Source: Arthrobacter sp. zg-Y238 (GTDB taxonomy: Bacteria > Actinomycetota > Actinomycetes > Actinomycetales > Micrococcaceae). Taken from it: 64,000 bases of DNA. Both the position numbers and the translations under genes were made by a program. Below are positions 24,429 to 33,760 of this stretch, one piece after another. The stretch lies in contig NZ_JANFLU010000011.1 of assembly GCF_024385525.1 (NCBI RefSeq), forward strand, positions 496,001 through 560,000, read 5' to 3'. The notes beneath the pieces were generated by a model, which did not search any database, was not told the origin of the DNA, and saw only the letters and a list, made by a program, of their open reading frames with translations. Each line of letters begins with the position of its first letter. Position 1 is the stretch's first letter.

Positions 24429-27263
24429 TCATCGGCGCAGGTTCATGGACGCGGTGAGATCGAAACTGGCGCTCGGGGTGGAGCGGTAGTTGGAGTGGAC
24501 CTCCGCGCTGATCACGTTGGTGCCGGTGGTAAAAGCGCTTCCGGGCACGGTAACCACCACGGGTGCGGCCACCGCTGCGGCCGTACTGGGGGCTGCAGTG
24601 GCGTAGGTGTTGTGGTTCGGTGTTCCCGCCGGCATATTGGCGCGCGCTACTTCCACGCCGTTCACATAGACCACCACGCCGTCGTCGGCCCTGGTGGTCA
24701 GGGTTACCGAGGCTAATTGCGACGGGTCGGGAACCTGCACGGTTTTGCGGTAGTGGCTGGAAAGCGGTTTGGTGCCGCTGGCCGTCAGGGTTGTGCCCAG
24801 ATTCGTGGTGCCCCAGCCGAGCGCAGCAGTTCCGGTGCTCCAGCCGGCGTCATTGAAGGCGGTGCCGGTCCATCCCGTTGGAGGCGCTTCCCCGCTGAAC
24901 CGGTACTTCCACTGGCTGCCGGCTGGAATCAGTGCCTGCGGAGCAGGAGGAACAACGCCCGTCGACCCGGCGGCCGCCGTCGTCGCCGAGTAATTGCCGG
25001 CGGCGTCCGCAGCGCGGACGTAGTAACGGGCCCCGGCGACGGCGGGCAGTGAGAATGTGGTGGCCGTGGTGGTGGCTACCACGCGGTCGTTGCGCAGCAC
25101 ATGGTAGAGAGCGGGAGAGCCGGCTGCAGCGGACCAGCGAAGCGTGTCGTTTCCACCGGCGCTGCTGACAGTGAACCCGTCCGGGGTGGAAGGGGCCGTG
25201 GCATCGGCGGGGGCGAACCGTGCGTAGCCGCCCGACCACTGGCTTCTGCCGGCGGAGGATACGGAGGAGACCAGGTCTCCGCCCGCCCACAGGATGCCGC
25301 GGCTGTCCACAAATGCGGACCAGATTCCGTACCCGGCCCGTCCCTTCATCACCGGGTTGAATCCCGGAATGTACTCACCGGTGCCGGCGTCCCAGGCGCC
25401 GATCAGGTTGATTTTGTCCGCCATCTGGAAATTCGATCCGACGCTGGGCCAGGTGGAGGCCCCGCTGTAGTTCCAGTGCCCGCAGTGGCAGGAGCCGTAG
25501 ACAATGCCGTTGGCTGCGCTGACATCCTGGAAATCGCCGCCGGACAACGTGATGTTCGTGGACTGGCGGGTGAGGGTAGCGGTGTCGAAGCTGAAGAGGG
25601 AGTGCTCCGCACCGCCAACCCATACGCGGTTGCCCACTTCTTCAATACCCTGCTGGTATCCCGCTCGTTCACCCGAGCTGGGGACGAAGTTCCAGGGCAC
25701 CACCGAGGCACCGGCTCCGGTGCCGATGGCGGCGGCACGGTAAGTGTTGGCCGTGTTCGAGGTGGAGAAATAGCCGGCCGCGTAGAGGCGCTGGCCGTCT
25801 GCTGAGGGGTCCACATCCACGACTGTCCCGTTGAAGGCCGGGTTCCAGGTGCCGTCCGGCTGGCCGGTGGCTGCGGCCACCCTTGCAGCCGACCGTGCGT
25901 AGACGGGGTTGCCGGTGGCGCCGGTGAGGTGTGTGAAGGCGCCGCCGACGTACAGCCAGCCCTCCCTGACCTCGAGGCTGCGGATCTGCACCGCACCGCC
26001 GCTGACCCGGTTTTCGACGCCAAGCCGCCACCCCGGGGCGGCGGCACCGCTGACGGGATCTATTGCGGTGACCGCACCGGCAGGCTGACCGTTCAGGGTG
26101 CTGAAGGTGCCTCCGATGGCAAGGGTTCCGTTGGGGAGTACGGCCAGGGCCTTGACCTGGCCGTTGAGGTTGGGCCGGAAACCCGAAATCCATTCGCCCG
26201 TGTTTACGTCGAAACCGGCGAGGTAGGACTGTTCCACGCGCCCGGTGCCGGCGGAGTCCTTCTGGACATAGCGGAAGTTCCCCGCCACGTAGACGGTGTT
26301 GCCGATCTGTGCGAAGGCCTGCACCTCGGAGTTCAACTCACCGGATCCGTTGGCCAGCCCGGTAACTCCCCACGACGTCGGTACGGCGCCGGTCTCCGGG
26401 CGGGCCTGCTGGGTGTTGCCGGGCGTACCCGATGCCGGGAGGGCAGTGAACCCCGCGTTCGCCTGCGTCAGCTTGGGCCGCAGATACATCTGGGTGAACG
26501 GACGCGGGTTACCGGCGGTGGCGGTATTCGACCAGATATAGGTTGAAGCCGAGTTCTCCCCGCGGGCCTGGCTGCCGTAAGCGAAGCCCTGCGTCCAGCC
26601 CTGCGCTTCGGCTTCGGAGGTCACCACGCGTGAATAGGTTTGATCCGTACCGAAACTGGCGGTCCGGCCGCCGGTAAAGGCGGTGGTCCCGAAGCTGCCG
26701 GAGGTGACCGGCGTGGCGGATCCCAGTGCCCAGGACCAGCGGGGCTGGTTATCGGTGCGGTACCGTACTTCCTGCCATTCGCTGCCGGTCTTATCCAAGG
26801 CCCGCCGCAGCCGGACGCCGTCCTCAAGCTCGTCGGGCGCCTGTCCGTTGAGCAGCCCGTCCACCAGGTTTGACGGCAACTGGCGTGGGGTGAAGGCGCC
26901 CGTGCCGGTCACCGTCCCGCGTACCTGGGCAGGTGTGCCGATGCCTTCGTAGAGTTCCTTCCACCCCTCGCGGCCGCGTCCGATCAGCACCCAGCCGCCG
27001 CCGTCGGTGGTTTGGTCGCAGTAGAACTGCTCCGGTGCGGCCATGGCTGGTGTGAGCAGCCAGTACACACCCGACGGCGCGGACGGGCTGGTCTGTTTGA
27101 TCTCCCAGCAGGAGGCAGCCGCCGATGCCGAAGATGCCCCGTCGACCGCGGCCGGTTCCGCCGTGCTGGCCGGAAGGGCGGTAGCCAGTGTGGCGGCGGT
27201 TGCGAGCGCAGCCAGGGCCGCACACAATGCGGCGGATCTCCTGGGGCGGGGCAGATTTTTCAT
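24429..27263 (-). CDS. Secreted multidomain protein: fibrinogen-like, beta-propeller, Fn3
   Basis: 944 aa from ATG 27263 after AAAGGACC. A signal peptide (about 1-40) has an Ala-rich core. A fibrinogen C-terminal-like domain (about 50-270) contains GVYWLL, FYCDQTTDGGGWVLIGRG. A beta-propeller-like part follows (about 300-690) with repeated blocks such as NTVYVAGNF, GTLAIGGTF and WLYVGGAF. A fibronectin type III-like unit (about 700-785) and a C-terminal beta-sandwich with DDGVVVYVNGVEVARANMP complete it. The architecture suggests a sugar- or matrix-binding surface protein. No LPXTG motif or C-terminal helix is present, so it is probably released or bound through the polymer. The fibrinogen-like fold is rare in bacteria. 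Operonic with the EPS genes. Confidence 0.82.
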   Translation of the reverse strand: MKNLPRPRRSAALCAALAALATAATLATALPASTAEPAAVDGASSASAAASCWEIKQTSPSAPSGVYWLLTPAMAAPEQFYCDQTTDGGGWVLIGRGREGWKELYEGIGTPAQVRGTVTGTGAFTPRQLPSNLVDGLLNGQAPDELEDGVRLRRALDKTGSEWQEVRYRTDNQPRWSWALGSATPVTSGSFGTTAFTGGRTASFGTDQTYSRVVTSEAEAQGWTQGFAYGSQARGENSASTYIWSNTATAGNPRPFTQMYLRPKLTQANAGFTALPASGTPGNTQQARPETGAVPTSWGVTGLANGSGELNSEVQAFAQIGNTVYVAGNFRYVQKDSAGTGRVEQSYLAGFDVNTGEWISGFRPNLNGQVKALAVLPNGTLAIGGTFSTLNGQPAGAVTAIDPVSGAAAPGWRLGVENRVSGGAVQIRSLEVREGWLYVGGAFTHLTGATGNPVYARSAARVAAATGQPDGTWNPAFNGTVVDVDPSADGQRLYAAGYFSTSNTANTYRAAAIGTGAGASVVPWNFVPSSGERAGYQQGIEEVGNRVWVGGAEHSLFSFDTATLTRQSTNITLSGGDFQDVSAANGIVYGSCHCGHWNYSGASTWPSVGSNFQMADKINLIGAWDAGTGEYIPGFNPVMKGRAGYGIWSAFVDSRGILWAGGDLVSSVSSAGRSQWSGGYARFAPADATAPSTPDGFTVSSAGGNDTLRWSAAAGSPALYHVLRNDRVVATTTATTFSLPAVAGARYYVRAADAAGNYSATTAAAGSTGVVPPAPQALIPAGSQWKYRFSGEAPPTGWTGTAFNDAGWSTGTAALGWGTTNLGTTLTASGTKPLSSHYRKTVQVPDPSQLASVTLTTRADDGVVVYVNGVEVARANMPAGTPNHNTYATAAPSTAAAVAAPVVVTVPGSAFTTGTNVISAEVHSNYRSTPSASFDLTASMNLRR

Positions 27264-27287
27264 TGTTGGTCCTTTGGGCAAGGTGGG

Positions 27288-28022
27288 TCAGCAGGCAGGG
27301 TCGTCTGGAAAACTGTGGGATACGACTTTCCAGGTGCCGTCGCGTTCCTGGAGGTCGTAGTAATTGAGGGATTTTCGGCTGCCGGGTTCCGTTGCCGCCA
27401 GCAGCACTTGTCCGTCCTGGTCCTTCAATTCCATGGCGCTGGAGTCGATGCAGATGGACAGCCTGCGGATCGGTCCGCCCTCGGCTTCCAGGTCCTCTAC
27501 TGCCTGCACGGACAACACTTCGGCGGGACCGGATTGGATCCATCCGTTGTCCTGGAATTCCTCGAACTGTCCCGTGAGCTCGCCGAGCGCGGATCCGTCC
27601 GCGATCCGGGAGTAGTCGGGTGGGGTACCGCGTTCGTTTTCGTTCGGCTCCACCCGCATGGCGGACGCCGTCTCGATGAAGCCCAGCAAAGCCTCGCGGG
27701 CGGGTTCCGGCAGTTCCAACAGGGCCGGGGACGAGGTGCCCTCCGGCACGGGGGCGGCACCGCCGTCGGTGCCGGGGCCCTCGTTGTCGGTCCCGGTGAC
27801 TGCTTCCGCAGGTCCGCCCGTTGCAGGCGGTTTTTCAGCAACGGGAGTGGATCCCGACGCGTCGCGGGGATCCGCACTTTGGCCGGTAGCGTGTGGAACG
27901 GCAGTCCAGGCCCCGAAAATGAGCAGGCCGACCACGACTGTTGCCGCCAGGACATAGACGGTTCTCATTCGGGACGCCCGGGTAGTGCCCCCGCCAGCGG
28001 TACGGGGAGGAGAATTACGCAT
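27288..28022 (-). CDS. Membrane-anchored protein of unknown function, first gene of EPS operon
   Basis: 244 aa from ATG 28022 after GAGG. A short basic N-terminus precedes one membrane helix (about 20-40, VYVLAATVVVGLLIFGAW), then a Pro/Thr/Gly-rich linker, then a compact outside domain of about 150 residues. The C-terminal part alternates strands with KSLNYYDLQERDGTWKVVSH, which resembles an NTF2-like fold; this is a weak impression. It lies 24 bp before the fibrinogen-like gene and probably shares its transcript, so a role in displaying or sensing surface material is possible. Function unknown. Confidence 0.65.
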   Translation of the reverse strand: MRNSPPRTAGGGTTRASRMRTVYVLAATVVVGLLIFGAWTAVPHATGQSADPRDASGSTPVAEKPPATGGPAEAVTGTDNEGPGTDGGAAPVPEGTSSPALLELPEPAREALLGFIETASAMRVEPNENERGTPPDYSRIADGSALGELTGQFEEFQDNGWIQSGPAEVLSVQAVEDLEAEGGPIRRLSICIDSSAMELKDQDGQVLLAATEPGSRKSLNYYDLQERDGTWKVVSHSFPDDPAC

Positions 28023-28340
28023 GTGTACCTCGAAATCTGTGAGACCTAGGGGTGACCATAGGGAGGCAGCCGCAGTCGGGGAAGGGTTTTCGTGCAGGTC
28101 AAGAGTCGGATCGAAAAAAACGGGTGAAGTACGGCTATCCACGCACGTAGTTCTGAGCATTTCGGACGGTGCCGGAGCGTACTCACAAGTAACCGGGGAT
28201 GCGCGCGCCCGGAGCAGGTCCGTCGAACTAAGGCTGGACTCAGGTGCGGCTGGTGTTCACACCGTGGAATGATTAGCGCAGACTTGTTTTGCGTAATGCC
28301 CGCAGGGTGTTGGTCGGTCTCTAGCTGAGGAGATTCTTTC
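28023..28340. other. Divergent intergenic region between EPS operon and sufS
   Basis: 318 bp separate the minus-strand EPS operon from sufS. It must hold promoters for both directions. A partial variant TACTCACA occurs near 28177. I see no further gene, no strong hairpin and no riboswitch fold here. Confidence 0.4.
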
Positions 28341-29657
28341 GTGCCTGTTGTTTCCACTCCCGCCAGCCTCCGGCGCGTCGGCGGTCCCCTGGACAATGCC
28401 GAGGTGGAGAGGATCCGGAACGACTTTCCGATCCTCGACCAGGAGGTCAACGGACACCGGCTTGTCTACCTTGACTCCGGCGCCACCTCCCAGAACCCCT
28501 TGAGCGTCATCGAAGCCGAGCAGGAATTCTACGAGCAGCGCAATTCCGCAGTCCACCGCGGCGCGCACACCCTCGCCGTCGCCGCCACCGACGTCTACGA
28601 ACAGGCCCGCGAAACGGTGGCGGCCTTCATCAACGCCCGCCCCAATGAGCTGGTGTGGACCTCCAACGCCACCGAAGGCCTGAACCTCCTGGCCTACTCC
28701 TTCTCCAACGCCTCCCTGGGCCGCGGGGGAGAGGCGGCAGCCCGGTTCGCGTTGAAACCCGGAGACGAAATAGTCGTCACCGAAATGGAGCACCACGCCA
28801 ACCTGATCCCGTGGCAGGAACTCGCGGCCCGCACCGGAGCAACTCTGCGGTTCATTCCGGTGGACGACGACGGCGCGCTGCGGCTCGAGGAGGCCGAGCA
28901 GATCATCGGGCCGCGCACCAGGATCCTGGCGTTCAGCCATGCCTCCAACGTGCTCGGCACCATCAACCCGGTGGAGACCCTGGTGGCCATGGCGCACCGC
29001 CACGGCGCCCTGGTGGTGCTGGACGCATGCCAGTCCGTGCCGCACCTGCCGGTTGACGTGAAGGCGCTCGACGTCGACTTCCTGGTCTTCTCCGGGCACA
29101 AGATGCTCGGGCCCACCGGCATCGGCGCCCTCTACGGCAAGGCCGAACTGCTGGATGCCATGCCGGTGTTCCTCACCGGCGGGTCCATGATCACCACGGT
29201 GACGATGGAAAAGGCCGCGTACCTTCCGGCTCCCCAGCGCTTCGAGGCCGGAACCCAGCGGATCTCGCAGGCAATGGCCCTGGGCACAGCGGCGAACTAC
29301 CTCACCGAGACCGGGATGGACCGCATCCACGCCTGGGAAGCCACGCTCGGCCAGCGCCTGGTACAGGGCCTGGAGCAGATTGACGGGATCCGCGTGCTGG
29401 GTCCGAAGGCAGGTGAGGAGCGGATCGGCCTGGCGGCGTTCGACGTCGCCGGCGTCCACTCCCACGACGTGGGCCAGTTCCTGGACGACCAGGGGATTGC
29501 CGTGCGCGTGGGACACCACTGCGCCCAGCCGCTGCACCGCCGGCTGGGGCTGGTCTCCACCACCCGTGCCAGTACGTACCTCTACAACACCACCGACGAC
29601 GTCGACGCGTTCCTTGCCGCGGTAGCCGGCGTCCGTCCCTTCTTTGGAGTGAAGTAA
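28341..29657 (+). CDS. sufS: Cysteine desulfurase, SufS type
   Basis: 438-aa PLP enzyme that removes sulfur from cysteine for Fe-S cluster assembly. The PLP lysine is Lys254 in FSGHKMLGPTG; the persulfide cysteine is Cys394 in VGHHCAQPLHRRLG, which is the SufS/group II arrangement. Other motifs are LDSGATSQNP and EMEHHANLIPW. Start GTG 28341 follows GAGGAGATT. sufU follows without a gap, so the two are co-translated. Only these two suf genes occur in the window, not a full suf operon, so this may be a second copy or a dispersed system. Confidence 0.95.
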   Translation: MPVVSTPASLRRVGGPLDNAEVERIRNDFPILDQEVNGHRLVYLDSGATSQNPLSVIEAEQEFYEQRNSAVHRGAHTLAVAATDVYEQARETVAAFINARPNELVWTSNATEGLNLLAYSFSNASLGRGGEAAARFALKPGDEIVVTEMEHHANLIPWQELAARTGATLRFIPVDDDGALRLEEAEQIIGPRTRILAFSHASNVLGTINPVETLVAMAHRHGALVVLDACQSVPHLPVDVKALDVDFLVFSGHKMLGPTGIGALYGKAELLDAMPVFLTGGSMITTVTMEKAAYLPAPQRFEAGTQRISQAMALGTAANYLTETGMDRIHAWEATLGQRLVQGLEQIDGIRVLGPKAGEERIGLAAFDVAGVHSHDVGQFLDDQGIAVRVGHHCAQPLHRRLGLVSTTRASTYLYNTTDDVDAFLAAVAGVRPFFGVK

Positions 29658-30107
29658 ATGAGTTCGGACCTGCAGCAGCTCTACCAGCAGATCATCCTGG
29701 AGCATGCCAAGCGGCGCCGCGGCGACGGCCTGGCAGCGGCCCCGGACGGGGTTGCTTCGGGGGAGTCCCACCAGTTGAACCCCACCTGCGGCGACGAGAT
29801 CACCCTGCGGGCCGCCGTCGACGGTTCCACCGTGCACGGCATCAGCTGGGAAGGACAGGGTTGCTCCATCTCCATGGCGTCTGCCTCTGTGCTGACCGAA
29901 CTCGCGGCCGGCTTGGAGCGGGACGACGTACTCCACTTGGTGGACGAGTTCCGGACGCTGATGCGTTCGCGGGGCAGCATCGAACCGGATGAGGAAGTGC
30001 TCGGCGATGCCGCGGCGTTCGCGGGCGTGGCCCGCTACCCGGCGCGGGTCAAGTGCGCCATGCTCGCCTGGGTTGCTCTGGAAGAAGCACTGCTGGCGGC
30101 AAACTGA
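29658..30107 (+). CDS. sufU: SufU sulfur-transfer protein
   Basis: 149-aa partner of SufS that accepts sulfur through a zinc-bound site. The metal ligands are visible as Cys44 and Asp46 in NPTCGDE, Cys69 in GQGCSIS and Cys133 in ARVKCAMLAW. The N-terminal LYQQIILEHAKRRRG is the usual start of the family. ATG 29658 directly follows the sufS stop codon. Length is typical of the SufU group that has the insertion before the last cysteine. Confidence 0.95.
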   Translation: MSSDLQQLYQQIILEHAKRRRGDGLAAAPDGVASGESHQLNPTCGDEITLRAAVDGSTVHGISWEGQGCSISMASASVLTELAAGLERDDVLHLVDEFRTLMRSRGSIEPDEEVLGDAAAFAGVARYPARVKCAMLAWVALEEALLAAN

Positions 30108-30170
30108 CGCTCCGCGTGCGGCGGCGTGTCGCCGACGCCGGGCGAGACATCCGCTCCGTACGCTGGCGGC

Positions 30171-31247
30171 ATGACCAGCCAACTGGATACCTCCGTCCTC
30201 CGCGACCCTGTGCCCGCAGAGGAGATCGCAGCCCAGCGGCCCACCGGTATTGCCGGACTGGCTACGGGGTCCAGGCTGTTCCTGGCGGGTTTCGCAGCCG
30301 CCTGCCTGGCAGTATGGCTGGTCTGCTCGATGGGTATTGCTGAAGCGACGGTGGACTCCTTTAACCTGGACGCGTCAGCGATCAATGTGGGATCGGGGAT
30401 CTTCCTGGCCGGACTCCTGGCCGCCGCGGTCGGTTTCCTCCTCCAAGGCGCGAAAGAGGATCCCCGGATCACGGCCGCAAAGCTGAACCGGTTCGTACAG
30501 CGGAACGGGTTGTCCTACAAGGCGGACCCCAAGCTTCCCAGGATCGATGCCACCATCTTCGGAGAGGGCCACCATCCGCAGTCCTGGAAGCGGTTCCGTA
30601 ACGGACCTGCCCACCTCTTTCCGTTCGAGGTTGCCCATTTCTCCTACCGGACGGGCTCGCGGGCCCGGAACCGGAACGACCGGCCGTCGGTCGTAACCTG
30701 GACCTACGCCGCGGTCACCGCGGAGCGGCGGCTGCCCCGGATGCTGCTCGATGCCAAGGGGAACGATCCCTGGCTTGGCTCCAGCGTGCCGGTCAGCCTC
30801 GCCAAGTCGCAGCAGGTTCCGCTGCCGGAGGACCTGGACCGCCACTTCACCCTGTACGCCCCGGAGGGGCACGAGGCAGCGGCCCTGGCCGTCTTCACGC
30901 CGGAGGTCGTGCGCCGGGTGCTCGCGGACGCGCCGGGGTTCGACGTCGAAACCGTGGACGATTCCATCATCTTCTTCACCCGCGGGGAACTTGATCTGAG
31001 CAGCGAAGGAACCTGGCAACGGCTCTCACAGGTCATCTTCGGGCCCGGTGCCGCGCTGGTGGGGCTGGCGAACGGCCCGGTGTCCGCGCAGCGGTTCGCC
31101 AGCGGTGCCGCGCAGCCGGTGCCTCCGGAAGGCCGCACGCTCAAACGCCGCACCCTTACCCCCGCCCTGATCTGGACCCTGGGCGGTTTCGCCGTCCTCG
31201 TGCTGGCGCGTTTGCTCCTGACCGGACCACTGAACGGACTGATCTAA
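30171..31247 (+). CDS. Uncharacterised membrane protein
   Basis: 358 aa from ATG 30171; an in-frame ATG at 30126 is an alternative but has no ribosome site. Two N-terminal membrane helices (about 36-58 and 80-100) precede a soluble stretch of about 220 residues with no motif I recognise, then a C-terminal helix near 335-352. The soluble part includes FSYRTGSRARNRNDRPSVV. The next gene starts within its stop codon (TAATG), so both are translated together. It is probably a housekeeping neighbour of sufU rather than an EPS gene. Function unknown. Confidence 0.75.
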   Translation: MTSQLDTSVLRDPVPAEEIAAQRPTGIAGLATGSRLFLAGFAAACLAVWLVCSMGIAEATVDSFNLDASAINVGSGIFLAGLLAAAVGFLLQGAKEDPRITAAKLNRFVQRNGLSYKADPKLPRIDATIFGEGHHPQSWKRFRNGPAHLFPFEVAHFSYRTGSRARNRNDRPSVVTWTYAAVTAERRLPRMLLDAKGNDPWLGSSVPVSLAKSQQVPLPEDLDRHFTLYAPEGHEAAALAVFTPEVVRRVLADAPGFDVETVDDSIIFFTRGELDLSSEGTWQRLSQVIFGPGAALVGLANGPVSAQRFASGAAQPVPPEGRTLKRRTLTPALIWTLGGFAVLVLARLLLTGPLNGLI

Positions 31248-32113
31248 TGGGTTTGCTGGATTTCCTGGACGGTACCAAGCGTGCCGCCAAAGCCTCCGCG
31301 GCAGCCGCGACCGAGGCGCTGGTGGCAGACATGACCGCGGCCCTTTCCCGTGATGCAACGGTGTCGACGGATTCCCTGGGGGTTGGCATCACGACGTATA
31401 CCGCAGCGATTACCGGCGCCCGCCGGGAGCTGCCCCATCTGGTGTCCCGGCTGAACGGGGCGATCACCGGGCTGGGCCGCACCGATGATCTGGAGGTGCG
31501 GATCGCGGAGTCGGCTGCTCCCGATGCCCCTTTTTCCTCGTTGCTGATTATCGGGCAAAAAAGGGACGCGGACATGCTGGACTTCCTCGTGCGGACGCAT
31601 GACCAGTTGCTCGCAGGGTTCCCGGGGACGTCGGTGCTGGTGGACGGCTCCTACGGAGGATTTACCGTCAGCGGAGTGGCGCGCGACGACGCCGTGCCCG
31701 CCGCCCGCCGCCTGATCACCTGGTGGGAGGACATGCTGGCCGCGGAGCTGGAGCACTGGCCCTTCTCCGAAATCGAAATGACCATCGGCGGGACAGCCGA
31801 GGAACCGGACATCAGCTACTCCGTGGACCTGGATGAACCGGAGGACAATGCCGCACCAGTGCCCCTCGAGGAGAAGCGGCAGGAAGCCCGGCGGGCGGTT
31901 GCCGCCTGGACCCGGAGCCTTCCTGACCTGGAGGCCCTGGCCAAGACGCGGGTCCGCTCAGGCTACGCCGTGCGGTTCAGCTTCACGCCCACGAAGTTCA
32001 AGCCGCAGGTGATTGTGGAAGAGCTGAAAACCGGCGACGAGGATGAGGACGAGACCGCCGAGGTGGTTGCGGCAATCCGGTTCCACCATCCTGCGTCGAC
32101 GGTGAAGGCCTGA
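31247..32113 (+). CDS. Uncharacterised cytoplasmic protein coupled to membrane partner
   Basis: 288-aa protein with no signal peptide or membrane helix. ATG 31247 overlaps the TAA of the preceding gene. It has an alpha/beta look with SLLIIGQKRDADMLDFLV and an acidic region near residues 200-215. The C-terminal segment FSFTPTKFKPQVIVEELK is followed by an acidic tail. I do not recognise a family. The coupling suggests it works with the membrane protein upstream. It converges on ugd with a 7-bp gap. Confidence 0.7.
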   Translation: MGLLDFLDGTKRAAKASAAAATEALVADMTAALSRDATVSTDSLGVGITTYTAAITGARRELPHLVSRLNGAITGLGRTDDLEVRIAESAAPDAPFSSLLIIGQKRDADMLDFLVRTHDQLLAGFPGTSVLVDGSYGGFTVSGVARDDAVPAARRLITWWEDMLAAELEHWPFSEIEMTIGGTAEEPDISYSVDLDEPEDNAAPVPLEEKRQEARRAVAAWTRSLPDLEALAKTRVRSGYAVRFSFTPTKFKPQVIVEELKTGDEDEDETAEVVAAIRFHHPASTVKA

Positions 32114-32120
32114 GACCCGG

Positions 32121-33434
32121 TTACGGCCGGCCCATGCTCCGATAGGTCCAACCGGCGGCGCGCCACGCGGCCGGATCCAGCACGTTGCGGCCGTCAATGA
32201 TGTTCTTGTCCGTGACCAGCGGGCCGGTGGCTGCCGGGTCCAGGGCCCGGTATTCCTTCCACTCGGTCAGCAGCACCACGGCATGGGCGCCCAGCAGGGC
32301 GTTTTCGGCCACCGGCTCATAGTTCAGTTCAGGGAAGCGTCCCTTGGCGTTCTGCAGGGCCTGGGGATCGGTCACCGTGACCGTGGCACCCTGGAGCTGC
32401 ATCTGCGCGGCGGCGCTGAGGGCAGGGGAGTCCCGTACGTCGTCGCTCTCCGGCTTGAAGGCGGCACCCAGGATGGTCACCCGCTTGCCCAGCAGGGAGC
32501 CGCCGCAGATCTCCCGCGTCATCTCGACCACCTTGGAGCGGCGACGCATGTTGATGGCGTCCACCTCGCGCAGGAAGGTCAGGGCCTGGTCTGCGCCCAG
32601 TTCCCCGGCCCGTGCCATGAACGCACGGATGTCCTTGGGCAGGCAGCCGCCGCCGAAGCCGACGCCGGCGTTCAGGAAGCTGCGTCCGATGCGCTCGTCC
32701 ATGCCGATGGCGTCGGCCAGGGCGGAGACGTCCGCTCCGGAGGCCTCGCAGACCTCGGCCATGGCGTTAATGAAGCTGATCTTGGTAGCCAGGAAGGAGT
32801 TCGCGGCGGTCTTGACCAGTTCGGCCGTGGCGTAATCCACCACCATGCGCGGGGTGCCGCCGGACAGGGGAGTGGCGTACACCTCGTCCAGGGCGGCGAC
32901 GGCGGCGGTTCCGGTCTCGCCGTCCGGCACGCCGTAGACAAACCGGTCCGGGGTAAGCGTGTCCTGTACCGCGTGCCCTTCGCGCAGGAATTCCGGGTTC
33001 CAGGCCAGGACGGCGCCGGGGGCGTCCTCGGCCAGCTGGTCCGCCAGGCGTGCGGCGGTGCCCACCGGGACGGTGGACTTGCCCACCACGATGTTCCCTG
33101 GTTCCAGGTAGGGTGCCAGGCCGGCGACGGCGGCGTCCACGTAGCGTAGGTCGGCGGCGTATTCGCCCTTTCGCTGGGGAGTGCCCACACAGACAAAATG
33201 CACGTCGGCACCGGCGGCGTCCGCCATGTCCGTGCTGAACGTGAGGCGGCCGCTCTCCAATGCTTCGGCAAGAAGCTCGGGCAGGCGGGGTTCGAAGAAT
33301 GGTGCCCGGCCTGCGGCGAGGTCCTCGATCCGGGCGGCGTCGACGTCGATTCCTACAACATCATGTCCCAGCTGGGCCATGGAAACTGCATGTACGGCGC
33401 CCAAGTAGCCGCAGCCAATAACCGAGAGACGCAC
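32121..33434 (-). CDS. ugd: UDP-glucose 6-dehydrogenase
   Basis: Oxidises UDP-glucose to UDP-glucuronate in two NAD-dependent steps. The 437-aa protein has the N-terminal Rossmann motif VIGCGYLGAVHA, the catalytic cysteine in GVGFGGGCLPKDIRAF, and the C-terminal domain with VTILGAAFKPESDDVRDSP. Start GTG 33434 follows GGGG. Its product is a common EPS precursor and it sits between two EPS loci, so it may supply both. It appears monocistronic. Confidence 0.95.
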   Translation of the reverse strand: MRLSVIGCGYLGAVHAVSMAQLGHDVVGIDVDAARIEDLAAGRAPFFEPRLPELLAEALESGRLTFSTDMADAAGADVHFVCVGTPQRKGEYAADLRYVDAAVAGLAPYLEPGNIVVGKSTVPVGTAARLADQLAEDAPGAVLAWNPEFLREGHAVQDTLTPDRFVYGVPDGETGTAAVAALDEVYATPLSGGTPRMVVDYATAELVKTAANSFLATKISFINAMAEVCEASGADVSALADAIGMDERIGRSFLNAGVGFGGGCLPKDIRAFMARAGELGADQALTFLREVDAINMRRRSKVVEMTREICGGSLLGKRVTILGAAFKPESDDVRDSPALSAAAQMQLQGATVTVTDPQALQNAKGRFPELNYEPVAENALLGAHAVVLLTEWKEYRALDPAATGPLVTDKNIIDGRNVLDPAAWRAAGWTYRSMGRP

Positions 33435-33592
33435 TGTTACCCCATAAGGAATCGATAGCGGAAGACGGCTACCAGCCTATCGCCTGCACAGCCGTGGCTT
33501 GGAATGCTGACCGGGGCCTAGGTAGAAAAGCGTTCGGGGCAGGTAATGACTACTCTTCTCCTGCGACCTGAGTTGTTAATAGCTTCGAAACC

Positions 33593-33730
33593 ATGAGCAC
33601 AGTGGAACCGAGAAGAGAGTGGCGCCGTAAGCGGCCGCGCCGAACGGGAGCCGAATGGGCCAAGTATGCGGGTGTCGCCGTCTTGGCACTGGTGACCGTG
33701 GCAGTGGTGGTTTTCGCCTTGGGGTGGTGA
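33593..33730 (+). CDS. Small single-pass membrane protein
   Basis: A 45-aa frame starting at ATG 33593 and ending TGA 33728-33730. The N-terminus is strongly basic (EPRREWRRKRPRR), followed by one hydrophobic helix (about 25-43) ending in a GWW tail. It has no clear ribosome site. It is divergent from ugd and 30 bp before a strong terminator, which supports real transcription. Function unknown. Confidence 0.5.
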   Translation: MSTVEPRREWRRKRPRRTGAEWAKYAGVAVLALVTVAVVVFALGW

Positions 33731-33760
33731 ACAAGGACGAACCGTGACGGAAACGCCAAA

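Noticed and set aside
28257-30182. 641-aa frame on the - strand
   Set aside because: Antisense to sufS and sufU, which have their catalytic residues in place.
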